Below are positions 39,320-44,589 of a stretch of DNA of 44,589 bases, in pieces. The DNA lies in the IMG/VR virus record IMGVR_UViG_3300022745_000058, positions 1-44,589 of that record. One strand, written 5' to 3'. This DNA comes from a virus. Position 1 is the stretch's first letter; every line of letters begins with the position of its first letter. The notes under the pieces were generated by a model, which worked only from the letters and a program-made list of their open reading frames with translations, did no database searches and had not been told where the DNA came from. The position numbers were made by a program, and so were the translations under genes.

Positions 39320-39421
39320 TCACTTGAAAAGAATAATGTACCGCTGCGCGAGGTACAAGCCGATGCCAGCGAGAACGGAGATAGCGAAGATCGCAGCGAT
39401 AGCGCGGTGAACCCACGTCAT
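39320..39421 (-). CDS. Small single-pass membrane protein, 33 aa
   Basis: A 33-residue ORF with one hydrophobic segment (AIAAIFAISVLAGIGLYLA) and a basic tail. The ribosome site GAGAGGAG is 6 nt before ATG 39421. It lies between the SSB terminator and DNA polymerase, ending 4 bp before the polymerase ATG. It may serve to couple translation into the polymerase gene. Too short for family recognition. Confidence 0.6.
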   Translation of the reverse strand: MTWVHRAIAAIFAISVLAGIGLYLAQRYIILFK

Positions 39422-39445
39422 GTTCTTCTCCTCTCGAAAGAAAGC

Positions 39446-39463
39446 CGGGGGCCGAAGCCCCCG
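39446..39463 (-). terminator. Leftward hairpin terminator/attenuator after SSB gene
   Basis: On the minus strand CGGGGGC-TTCG-GCCCCCG followed by GCTTTCTTTC. It separates SSB from DNA polymerase, allowing higher SSB expression. A palindrome copy ends the preceding gap. Confidence 0.8.
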
Positions 39464-39466
39464 ACT

Positions 39467-39482
39467 GGTATCACGTGATACC
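39467..39482. repeat. Dispersed parS-like palindrome between stop codon and terminator
   Basis: Perfect copy, one base from the SSB stop complement (39484) and 3 bp from a hairpin terminator. Confidence 0.95.
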
Positions 39483-39483
39483 G

Positions 39484-40140
39484 TTACCGGGCGGCCCGGC
39501 GACGGCGGCCTTCGCCAGCGGGGGCACCGCCGCCCGTGCGACCGACCGGCTTGAACAGCGAGGAACGATCAGCGGCCTTCACCAGCTTCTCGCCGTCAGC
39601 GATTTTCTGCACCGCCGACAGGTAGAACTTGATGGCGTTGTTGCCCTGGTTGTCCTCGTAGCCCGACAGGGTGACGGCAATCTCGACTTCGCAGCCGGGA
39701 TAGATATCGCCGGAGCGGGCCGGGGTGATCTCCTGCACGTCCTCATCGAAGACCTGGATACCGCCGGGGCCGTCGATGCCGTCCTTGTTGTAGATGGTGT
39801 TGGCGCGGATGACGGTGGTTCCCTTGTAGGCGTCACCCTCCTTGTTCTTCTTCTCGCGCTTGCGGGCCAGCACGTTGCCGTCCAGCAGGGGCAGGACCAG
39901 ATCGGGATCGTCACCGGCACCCTTGCCCCACTTGCCGTCCGCGAAGTCCAGCAGACGATCTTCCAGTTCGGCCAGCGCCGGATTGGTATCGGCGGTGCCC
40001 TTCACGGCGATTTCGATCTTGTAGGACGGGACCGACTTCTCGTCGTAGGCGTCCTTGACGAACAGGCTGCCGTTAATCATGCGACCCGAGATGGTGAAGG
40101 TCTCGACGGTCTTGGTTTCTTCGGCTTGATTGCGAGCCAT
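39484..40140 (-). CDS. DUF2815-type ssDNA-binding protein
   Basis: A 218-residue protein of the phage DUF2815 family, related to T7 gp2.5-like single-stranded DNA-binding proteins. Features: SGRMINGSLFVKDAYDEKSVPSYKIEIAVKG, then LLDFADGKWGK, then a beta-barrel region with GDIYPGCEVEIAVTLSGYEDNQGNNAIKFYLSAVQKI. The tail is Gly/Arg-rich (RTGGGAPAGEGRRRRAAR) instead of acidic. ATG at 40140 has AAAGGGA upstream. It coats ssDNA during replication and recombination. Confidence 0.85.
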   Translation of the reverse strand: MARNQAEETKTVETFTISGRMINGSLFVKDAYDEKSVPSYKIEIAVKGTADTNPALAELEDRLLDFADGKWGKGAGDDPDLVLPLLDGNVLARKREKKNKEGDAYKGTTVIRANTIYNKDGIDGPGGIQVFDEDVQEITPARSGDIYPGCEVEIAVTLSGYEDNQGNNAIKFYLSAVQKIADGEKLVKAADRSSLFKPVGRTGGGAPAGEGRRRRAAR

Positions 40141-40187
40141 GGTATTCCCTTTCTCTCGTATCTGCGCTATTGGATGTGCTGTGAAGC

Positions 40188-40733
40188 CTAGGCGCGCAGG
40201 CTTTCCTCGGCTTCGGTCTCGGAGCGGTGGCCGCAGTCGCATTCACCACACTTGCCCTGGCACTGCTTCTCGTCCTCCAGGACCAGCGTCCAGTCGTCGG
40301 CGAACATATCCACCTGAGACGGGTTCCACACCGCCACGCTGCCGTCAGCCGCCTTCATGTCGATGTGCGGGCGGTAGGTGATCGGAGTGCCTTCCGGGTA
40401 GATGCCCAGCAGCGGCGGGCGATTGACCTTGAACTCGCTGCCCGGCACCATGAAGATGAACATGCCCTTGCCGTTCCAGCCTTCGCGGGCCACGCGGCAG
40501 CCTTCCTTGAGGGCGGTCAGGGCCGCGCCGAAGGTCAAGCCGGTGTGCGGCTTCGAGGCTACGGCGGCTTCGAGCGCTTCCTTAACGCGGGCAAAGGAGC
40601 CCACCTCGGGAAAATCGTAGCTCGACCAGCGCTTCAAGTCTTCTTCCGAAATCTTGTCGCAGTCGCCGTAGCCCGCGCCGCTCATGAAAGCGTGCCGCAA
40701 GCACTGGCTGAAAGAGAACAGAAGGTTCGCCAT
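40188..40733 (-). CDS. tad2: Tad2-like (DUF2829) protein, probable anti-Thoeris
   Basis: Residues 65-152 carry the DUF2829/Tad2 domain: LTFGAALTALKEGCRVAREGWNG, then the GMFIFMVP strand, PITYRPHIDMKAADGSVAVWNPSQ and DMFADDWTLV. Tad2 proteins bind and sequester cyclic ADP-ribose-type signals that activate the Thoeris defence effector; some members also trap CBASS signals. The first 60 residues are a helical extension, and the C-terminus has a Cys cluster (CQGKCGECDCGH). ATG at 40733 has GGAAGGATAAGTAA upstream. It lies between the SSB and nuclease genes in the early operon, as expected for an early anti-defence gene. Ligand specificity cannot be read from sequence. Confidence 0.82.
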   Translation of the reverse strand: MANLLFSFSQCLRHAFMSGAGYGDCDKISEEDLKRWSSYDFPEVGSFARVKEALEAAVASKPHTGLTFGAALTALKEGCRVAREGWNGKGMFIFMVPGSEFKVNRPPLLGIYPEGTPITYRPHIDMKAADGSVAVWNPSQVDMFADDWTLVLEDEKQCQGKCGECDCGHRSETEAEESLRA

Positions 40734-41891
40734 TTACTTATCCTTCCTCGGCTTGAACAGGGACTTCGCGTCCCGGATAACGCGCTCCCGAGGATCGCCC
40801 TCGATAGCCACGGTGGTTGCTCCCTCGGGCTTGAAGGCCCAGCGAGCGGTGAAATCCTTGCCGCCCGGCATCTCGTCAATCTGAGCCGGGGTCTTGAACT
40901 CGGGGGCCGTGAAAGCCTTCGCGCCGAACGTCTTCTTCGCCGCAGCTTCGGCTCCATCCTTGAACACGCGGTTGGTGCGCGCGGCCACCTGCTTGACGCC
41001 GGGCACATCCTTACCGGCGCTGAGCCGGCCATGCGCCACCTTTTCGGCGGCCTTGAAGACGATCTTGCCGATCTCCTTCAACTCCAGCAGACGACCAAGC
41101 TGCGCCGGAGTGAGAGCTTCCGCCCCCTTCTCGTCCTTGAGCGCCATCCTCATCAACTCCTCTAGCTCTGCCATCGCGTTCATGAGCGCGGGGCACTGGC
41201 GGGAACGGGCGGGGCAGAAGCGGCAATGCTCGCCAGCGACGGTATCACGTGATACCAGCGCCCGCTCCATCGCCGGAATGCACACGTCCTCCAGCCACTC
41301 GATGAGCGTGGCCGTGCTTACCTTCCAGGTCCGGTGCGGGCCTTCGATATGCCAGCCGCGCGGCTGAACGATGTGGATAACCACATCATCCACATCATCC
41401 CAAAGTTCAAGCTCCTCCAGGATGCCGCAGGCGTAGTACATGCCTTGGGGGTTGCCCTCGGCTTCCACGACAATCCCAGCGCCATGCTTGTAATCCCACA
41501 CGTGCAGCGTCCGCATCCGCAGGTACACGTAGGTGAAGTCGGACGTGCCGAAAAAGTAGCGGTGGATAGTCGGGCAGTGGAACCGGCGCTCAACCCAGCT
41601 ATTGTCTGAGGTGCGCTCGGGGTGCCACTCGTTGACCGAATTGACGTAGTAGGCAACGGCGTTCGCCATCTCGCTCGTCACCATCTGCCCTTCCATGGGC
41701 AGGTTGATGTACTCCCACGGCTCGTAGCCGTGCTTCAAGCAACCCTCGCCCACGGCATGAGCGGCGGTTCCCTCCCTGGCGAAGTCGCTCTCCTCGTCTT
41801 CCACGCCCTGCGACATGATGACGGAGCCAGGGCAGGCAAGCCAGCGGTAAGAGCCGGAGGCACCCAGCGGAGAGTGGCCCATACCGCTCAT
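40734..41891 (-). CDS. DUF2800 / RecB-like PD-(D/E)XK exonuclease
   Basis: A 385-residue phage nuclease of the DUF2800 family, related to Cas4/RecB nucleases. N-terminal LGASGSYRWLACPGSV and AREGTAAHAVGEGCL are the family start; the nuclease core has YFFGTSDFTYV (D) and LHVWDYKHGAGI (D-x-K). The C-terminal Cys set, beginning HCRFCPARSRQC, may bind Fe-S. Start ATG 41891 overlaps the upstream stop (ATGA). VSRDT at about 213-217, just before the Cys segment, is encoded by the palindrome. It probably processes DNA ends in recombination. Confidence 0.85.
   Translation of the reverse strand: MSGMGHSPLGASGSYRWLACPGSVIMSQGVEDEESDFAREGTAAHAVGEGCLKHGYEPWEYINLPMEGQMVTSEMANAVAYYVNSVNEWHPERTSDNSWVERRFHCPTIHRYFFGTSDFTYVYLRMRTLHVWDYKHGAGIVVEAEGNPQGMYYACGILEELELWDDVDDVVIHIVQPRGWHIEGPHRTWKVSTATLIEWLEDVCIPAMERALVSRDTVAGEHCRFCPARSRQCPALMNAMAELEELMRMALKDEKGAEALTPAQLGRLLELKEIGKIVFKAAEKVAHGRLSAGKDVPGVKQVAARTNRVFKDGAEAAAKKTFGAKAFTAPEFKTPAQIDEMPGGKDFTARWAFKPEGATTVAIEGDPRERVIRDAKSLFKPRKDK
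41241..41256. repeat. Dispersed parS-like palindrome, in DUF2800 nuclease gene
   Basis: Perfect copy, V-S-R-D-T frame, between the nuclease core and the Cys-rich segment. Confidence 0.95.
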
Positions 41892-42079
41892 TCTTCGACA
41901 CGCCAATCGTGGGCGAAGGTCCAAGCATCTTCGCCAACAAGCGCGTCCTCAGAGCATTCGGCAAGCAGTGAGGCGACGGGGTAGACGCAGTTCGCGCCTA
42001 GCCGATCCATGCCGTAGCAGTATGCAGCTACCTCTTCCCAACCGCTGGGGACGCCAATCGGCTTATTGTTGTCAGCCAT
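41888..42079 (-). CDS. Unknown protein, 63 aa
   Basis: A small acidic protein with two cysteines (YCYGMDRLGANC, then AECSED) and several tryptophans. It is not recognised. ATG at 42079 has GGAGGGCAGC. The stop overlaps the start of the nuclease gene, so the two are translationally coupled and it may act with the nuclease. Confidence 0.7.
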   Translation of the reverse strand: MADNNKPIGVPSGWEEVAAYCYGMDRLGANCVYPVASLLAECSEDALVGEDAWTFAHDWRVEE

Positions 42080-42096
42080 GCTGCCCTCCGAAAGAA

Positions 42097-42118
42097 TGCC
42101 GGGGCCGAAGCCCCGGCA
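42097..42118 (-). terminator. Leftward terminator overlapping a palindrome copy
   Basis: Minus-strand TGCCGGGGC-TTCG-GCCCCGGCA then TTCTTT. The last 4 bp of the hairpin are the first 4 bp of the palindrome. Confidence 0.8.
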
Positions 42119-42130
42119 TCACGTGATACC
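42115..42130. repeat. Dispersed parS-like palindrome overlapping a terminator stem
   Basis: GGCATCACGTGATACC, 5 bp from the stop complement (42136) of the basic-repeat gene. Confidence 0.93.
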
Positions 42131-42135
42131 AGCGA

Positions 42136-42723
42136 TTAGTCGCCGATCTCGTCTTCCTCGATCTCGCCCAACTCGTAGCGGATCGTGTTGATGAACTTCT
42201 GGCGCTTGTCGGCGGGGATGCCGTCGAGCTTGCCGCTGTCCGAGAACTCGCCGATGATCTCGGCAGTCACCTTCGGGCCGAGGTTCTGAGCGGCGTTGCT
42301 CGCGGCCTTCGCCACGTCATCGGCGGTCGGACCCTTCGGCTTCTCCGGCTCGCTGGCGCCATTGCCGCGACGGCGACGACCAGCGGGCTTCTCCTCGGCT
42401 TCGGCTTCCGGCTCTTCCTTGGCCGCGCCACGGCGACGGCGGGGAGCCGCTTCTTCCTTCGACTCTTCCTTCTCCTCGGCAGCCGCGCCACGGCGACGGC
42501 GGGGCTGAGCGGGTTCGGGCTCCGGCTCCGGCTCCGGTTCGGCCTCGGGGGCAGGGCCGCCCTCGAAGCGACCGGCGGCCTCGGCCAGCACGTCGGTCAG
42601 CATCGCCACGTCATCGGGGTCCAGTTCGACGTTGCCCGGCATGTAGGCCGAGACGGTGATCTTCTTGCGCCCGTCATCGGTGCTTTCCACCGACAGCGCG
42701 CAGACTTCCACGACGTTCTTCAT
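42136..42723 (-). CDS. Protein with three Arg-Gly basic repeats in an acidic linker, 195 aa
   Basis: Residues 1-60 are a small structured domain (VSAYMPGNVELDPDDVAMLTDVLAEAAG). Residues 60-130 are Glu/Pro-rich and contain three similar basic units: PRRRRGAA, PRRRRGAA and GRRRRGNG. These resemble AT-hook/RGG-type DNA- or RNA-binding tails. A helical C-terminal domain follows (VAKAASNAAQNLGPKVTAE). ATG at 42723 follows GGAAGGATCATATA. It has its own operator-bearing promoter. It may be a nucleoid-type DNA-binding protein; this is inference. Confidence 0.78.
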   Translation of the reverse strand: MKNVVEVCALSVESTDDGRKKITVSAYMPGNVELDPDDVAMLTDVLAEAAGRFEGGPAPEAEPEPEPEPEPAQPRRRRGAAAEEKEESKEEAAPRRRRGAAKEEPEAEAEEKPAGRRRRGNGASEPEKPKGPTADDVAKAASNAAQNLGPKVTAEIIGEFSDSGKLDGIPADKRQKFINTIRYELGEIEEDEIGD

Positions 42724-42758
42724 TATATGATCCTTCCTATCCAAACGATGGTGAACAA

Positions 42759-42787
42759 CCTTTATCCGGGAAACCGGATAAAGTCAA
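42759..42787 (-). promoter_or_regulatory. Leftward promoter with embedded TTTATCC-N8-GGATAAA operator
   Basis: Minus-strand TTGACT (42787-42782), 17 nt, TAAAGG (42764-42759). The inverted repeat TTTATCC/GGATAAA (42761-42782), 9-bp stem counting inner bases, fills the promoter. The same operator recurs at 9042-9063. Confidence 0.6.
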
Positions 42788-43503
42788 GTGGAGCTTTCGC
42801 CCCGGTTGCGCGCCGCAGCTTCGCCCTTGAGAGCGACATAAGCAGCGCCGTCCTCGTAGTTGTCGGGGCGGTAGCCATTATGCTCCGCACGAACACACTT
42901 GAGGAGTTCCATGAACAGCCAGCCCTGTTCTTCCGAAAGCTGGTGCCCGGTGACGGCGTTGAACGCGGCCACGGTGGGAGCCATCGAACGCTCGCCTTCC
43001 GGCTTATCGTATTGCGTGGCTCGGTCCTTCATATGCCCAGCAGCAGCCTTGAGAATATCCGTCGCCTGCACCTTCGGCTCGTCGCCGTAGAAGAGGCGAT
43101 TGATGAAGTCCACGGCGGGGGAGCGCCCGTAGCGCTCTTGCTGCGCGAGGCACTTCTCGATCTCGTCCTTGTCTTCGACTTTCTCCATGCGCAGTTTGCC
43201 GGTGCGCCAGTCGTAGTAGACGCGATGCAAGACGGCGCTATCGCTGCCGCGCGCCAAATCGAAGCCGAAGAACGTGGGCTGTTCCTTGGTATCACGTGAT
43301 GCCGAAGCGCCCTCCGTCTTCGCGGTCAGGTACGTGATGATCTCAGCGGGCACGTACATCTCGTCCAGCGGATGACCGCCCACGCCGAACGTCGGCTTCT
43401 CGACCTTCAACCCGACGACGCTCTGACCGCCAACGGCGGCCAAGCAAATGCTGTTGATCTCCCACTCGCAGCCGTTGAGCTTTACCTTGTCACCGACCTT
43501 CAT
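42784..43503 (-). CDS. DUF6378-type phage protein with N-terminal beta domain, 239 aa
   Basis: The C-terminal 90 residues (ILKAAAGHMKDRATQYDKPEGERSM, then FNAVTGHQLSEEQGWLFMELLKCVRAEHNGYRPDNYEDGAAYVAL) match DUF6378, a helical phage domain whose pattern recalls MazG-like nucleotide pyrophosphohydrolases. The N-terminal 60 residues are a beta domain. A second middle part contains FFGFDLARGSD. Residues 68-72 (ASRDT) come from a palindrome copy in the linker. ATG at 43503 directly follows the upstream stop (TAGATG) with AGGAGGAG. A role in nucleotide metabolism is plausible. Confidence 0.78.
   Translation of the reverse strand: MKVGDKVKLNGCEWEINSICLAAVGGQSVVGLKVEKPTFGVGGHPLDEMYVPAEIITYLTAKTEGASASRDTKEQPTFFGFDLARGSDSAVLHRVYYDWRTGKLRMEKVEDKDEIEKCLAQQERYGRSPAVDFINRLFYGDEPKVQATDILKAAAGHMKDRATQYDKPEGERSMAPTVAAFNAVTGHQLSEEQGWLFMELLKCVRAEHNGYRPDNYEDGAAYVALKGEAAARNRGESST
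43288..43303. repeat. Dispersed parS-like palindrome, in DUF6378 gene
   Basis: GGTATCACGTGATGCC, read A-S-R-D-T on the minus strand in a linker. Confidence 0.93.
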
Positions 43504-43698
43504 CTACTCCTCCTGGTCTTCAAGAAAGAACTTGCCTTCGGGACCGCAGTCACCCTCTGGCGCACGGGCGTCTTCCACCCGCGTCTGCGTCACGCCCTCC
43601 TTGCCGCACTGCCAGCGCGCAACCCACCAGCGATGGCGGCAATTGGCGCAGCGCCTAGACGTACTCACGCCACGGCGGGGCTGGAGGACGACAGTCAT
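43504..43698 (-). CDS. Small zinc-ribbon-like protein, 64 aa
   Basis: CANCRHRWWVARWQC gives C-x2-C...C, with a further Cys at DCGPEG, suggesting a zinc-binding ribbon. ATG at 43698 is the ATGA overlap with the preceding gene; the longer frame from 43728 would overlap further. The C-terminus is acidic (FFLEDQEE). Not recognised. Confidence 0.7.
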   Translation of the reverse strand: MTVVLQPRRGVSTSRRCANCRHRWWVARWQCGKEGVTQTRVEDARAPEGDCGPEGKFFLEDQEE

Positions 43699-43901
43699 AG
43701 GGCCGTCGCTATGGTGAAGCGCCCCCAATAGGTGTCATCCGTCTTGCGGATTTCGCCGCTGAAATAGAACGCCTTACCCATGCGCTCCTTCAAGAAGGCG
43801 CAATGCCGGGCCGCTTCGGCGTCAACCTCAGCGCTGTTGTTCGGGTTGCTGATCTTCATCACGCGCCAGCAGAAACTTCCAGCGACTACCCTGCGAGCCA
43901 T
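43695..43901 (-). CDS. Unknown small protein, 68 aa
   Basis: A compact alpha/beta protein (AEVDAEAARHCAFLKERMGKAFYFSGEI, then YWGRFTIATAL). ATG at 43901 has the perfect ribosome site GGAGGTAGCT. Its stop overlaps the start of the next gene. Not recognised. Part of the run of very short genes between the helicase and DUF6378 genes. Confidence 0.7.
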   Translation of the reverse strand: MARRVVAGSFCWRVMKISNPNNSAEVDAEAARHCAFLKERMGKAFYFSGEIRKTDDTYWGRFTIATAL

Positions 43902-43903
43902 AG

Positions 43904-43993
43904 CTACCTCCAGAGCCGGAGATGAGCGGACACAGTTTCCATGCACGCCCACATGATAGGGCACATCCCATGCCGCTCATAACCGTTGCACAT
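43904..43993 (-). CDS. Possible short ORF, 29 aa
   Basis: It starts 3 bp after the helicase stop, with GAGG 6 nt upstream, and ends inside the next ribosome site. Met/Cys/Trp-rich. It has only context in its favour. Confidence 0.35.
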   Translation of the reverse strand: MCNGYERHGMCPIMWACMETVSAHLRLWR

Positions 43994-43995
43994 GA

Positions 43996-44589
43996 CTACC
44001 TCACAAGTCCAGAGATGTCAGCGTCCATCGACTGGTGGAAGTTGCCAGCCTTCCACACAGCGTTGCCGACCACGCGCTCATCCATGCTGCCCGGCACAAT
44101 CGGAATGTGGCCCAGGACGTAGTTGCCCTTCTGACCACGGCGGTGCATGCGGTCCAAGAACTGATCGTTCTTGCCGGGCACCCACCAGAATTCAGCCATA
44201 ACACCATCCTGCGCTGCCGTCAGCGTCCACCCTTCCCCGATTACTGCAAGCTGCCCAAGAATAATCTGAACGTCTTCATCTTCTTGAAAGCGGTCAACCG
44301 CAGCTTGGCGGCGGCGGGTGCTGTCCCTCCCGCGCATGGTCACTAGGCCGTACTTGGTTAGGCGCTCCGTAAGATAGTCCATGACTGTCTGGTGCCACGC
44401 GCCGACTACGATCTTGGTCACGCCCTCCTCAAGAAGCTCTTCGATGTAATCGGCCACGAACGGGGCTTTAGCCTCGCCAAGCTCTCGCATCGCAGAGCCA
44501 ACCGCACCGTCCACCGGAACGCCCCGGTCAAAGGCGTCGGGGTCTATATCGTACAGAGCTTCTGCTTCCGCCCACCCAGGATGCTTGAG
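43996..44589 (-). CDS. SNF2-family DNA helicase, C-terminal 197 codons (continues from 1..917)
   Basis: The C-terminal RecA lobe of the helicase whose N-terminal part lies at 1-917. It includes VTKIVVGAWHQTVMDYL (motif IV region), the GEGWTLT region (motif V) and RMHRRGQKG (motif VI arginine finger), so all SNF2 motifs are present once the two pieces are joined. The reading frame is unbroken at the contig ends when the 11-bp overlap is counted once. TAG stop at 43996. Confidence 0.9.
   Translation of the reverse strand, partial: LKHPGWAEAEALYDIDPDAFDRGVPVDGAVGSAMRELGEAKAPFVADYIEELLEEGVTKIVVGAWHQTVMDYLTERLTKYGLVTMRGRDSTRRRQAAVDRFQEDEDVQIILGQLAVIGEGWTLTAAQDGVMAEFWWVPGKNDQFLDRMHRRGQKGNYVLGHIPIVPGSMDERVVGNAVWKAGNFHQSMDADISGLVR

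Noticed and set aside
1-44589. Integrase, transposase, tRNA, reverse transcriptase or phage RNA polymerase
   Set aside because: No ORF shows their motifs and no cloverleaf-like sequence was noticed; the genome therefore looks lytic and dependent on host RNA polymerase.

Overview
This window is a complete, circularly mappable genome of a tailed dsDNA phage with podovirus (short-tail) organisation, GC-rich by eye. The last 11 bases repeat the first 11, and a SNF2-type helicase gene reads in frame across the junction, so the contig is a circle of about 44,578 bp opened inside that gene. The Rz/Rz1 spanin pair, GH24 lysozyme and sigma70-like promoters point to a Gram-negative, probably proteobacterial host. 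I see no integrase, phage RNA polymerase, tRNA, reverse transcriptase or CRISPR array.

Layout on the circle. A divergent promoter region at about 3.59-3.66 kb starts two transcription units. Leftward, an early/replication operon runs from 3560 through position 1, re-enters at 44589 and continues to a bidirectional terminator at 36218-36247. It carries a coiled-coil protein, ATP-dependent DNA ligase, SNF2 helicase, a DUF6378 protein, a DUF2800/RecB-type nuclease, a Tad2-like (DUF2829) anti-Thoeris protein, an ssDNA-binding protein, family A DNA polymerase and a PD-(D/E)XK resolvase-like nuclease. Rightward, a small HTH-like protein precedes a primase-polymerase/helicase fusion and a terminator. 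Two leftward blocks of small unknown genes follow (7023 to 5955 and 9005 to 7616). Then comes about 1 kb of non-coding DNA (9006-10037) rich in inverted repeats.

From 10038 to 36196 a rightward late region encodes small and large terminase, portal, Bbp19-like protein, scaffold, major capsid, Bbp16-like cement protein, capsid staple-like protein, tail tubular proteins A and B, two acetyltransferase-fold proteins, a cupin-like protein, three internal virion/ejection proteins (the last 1420 aa), tail fibre genes, holin candidates, lysozyme, Rz and nested Rz1. The head genes resemble those of Bordetella phage BPP-1, while the tail and internal proteins follow the T7 order.

The outstanding feature is a 16-bp palindrome, GGTATCACGTGATACC, present in about 28 full or near-full copies spread around the whole genome (roughly one per 1.6 kb). 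It matches the bacterial ParB-binding parS consensus TGTTTCACGTGAAACA at 12 of 16 positions with the same CACGTG centre. Intergenic copies sit mostly just after stop codons, beside terminators or at a transcription start. Copies inside genes lie mostly in linkers or near protein ends, and 11 of 12 are read in the one frame that gives V-S-R-D-T. No ParB homologue is recognisable, so the binding partner (host ParB/Noc-like protein or a phage DNA-binding protein) is open. Two further operator families were found: TTTATCC-N8-GGATAAA inside two leftward promoters, and a TTGTACGCCAA cluster upstream of a putative regulator.
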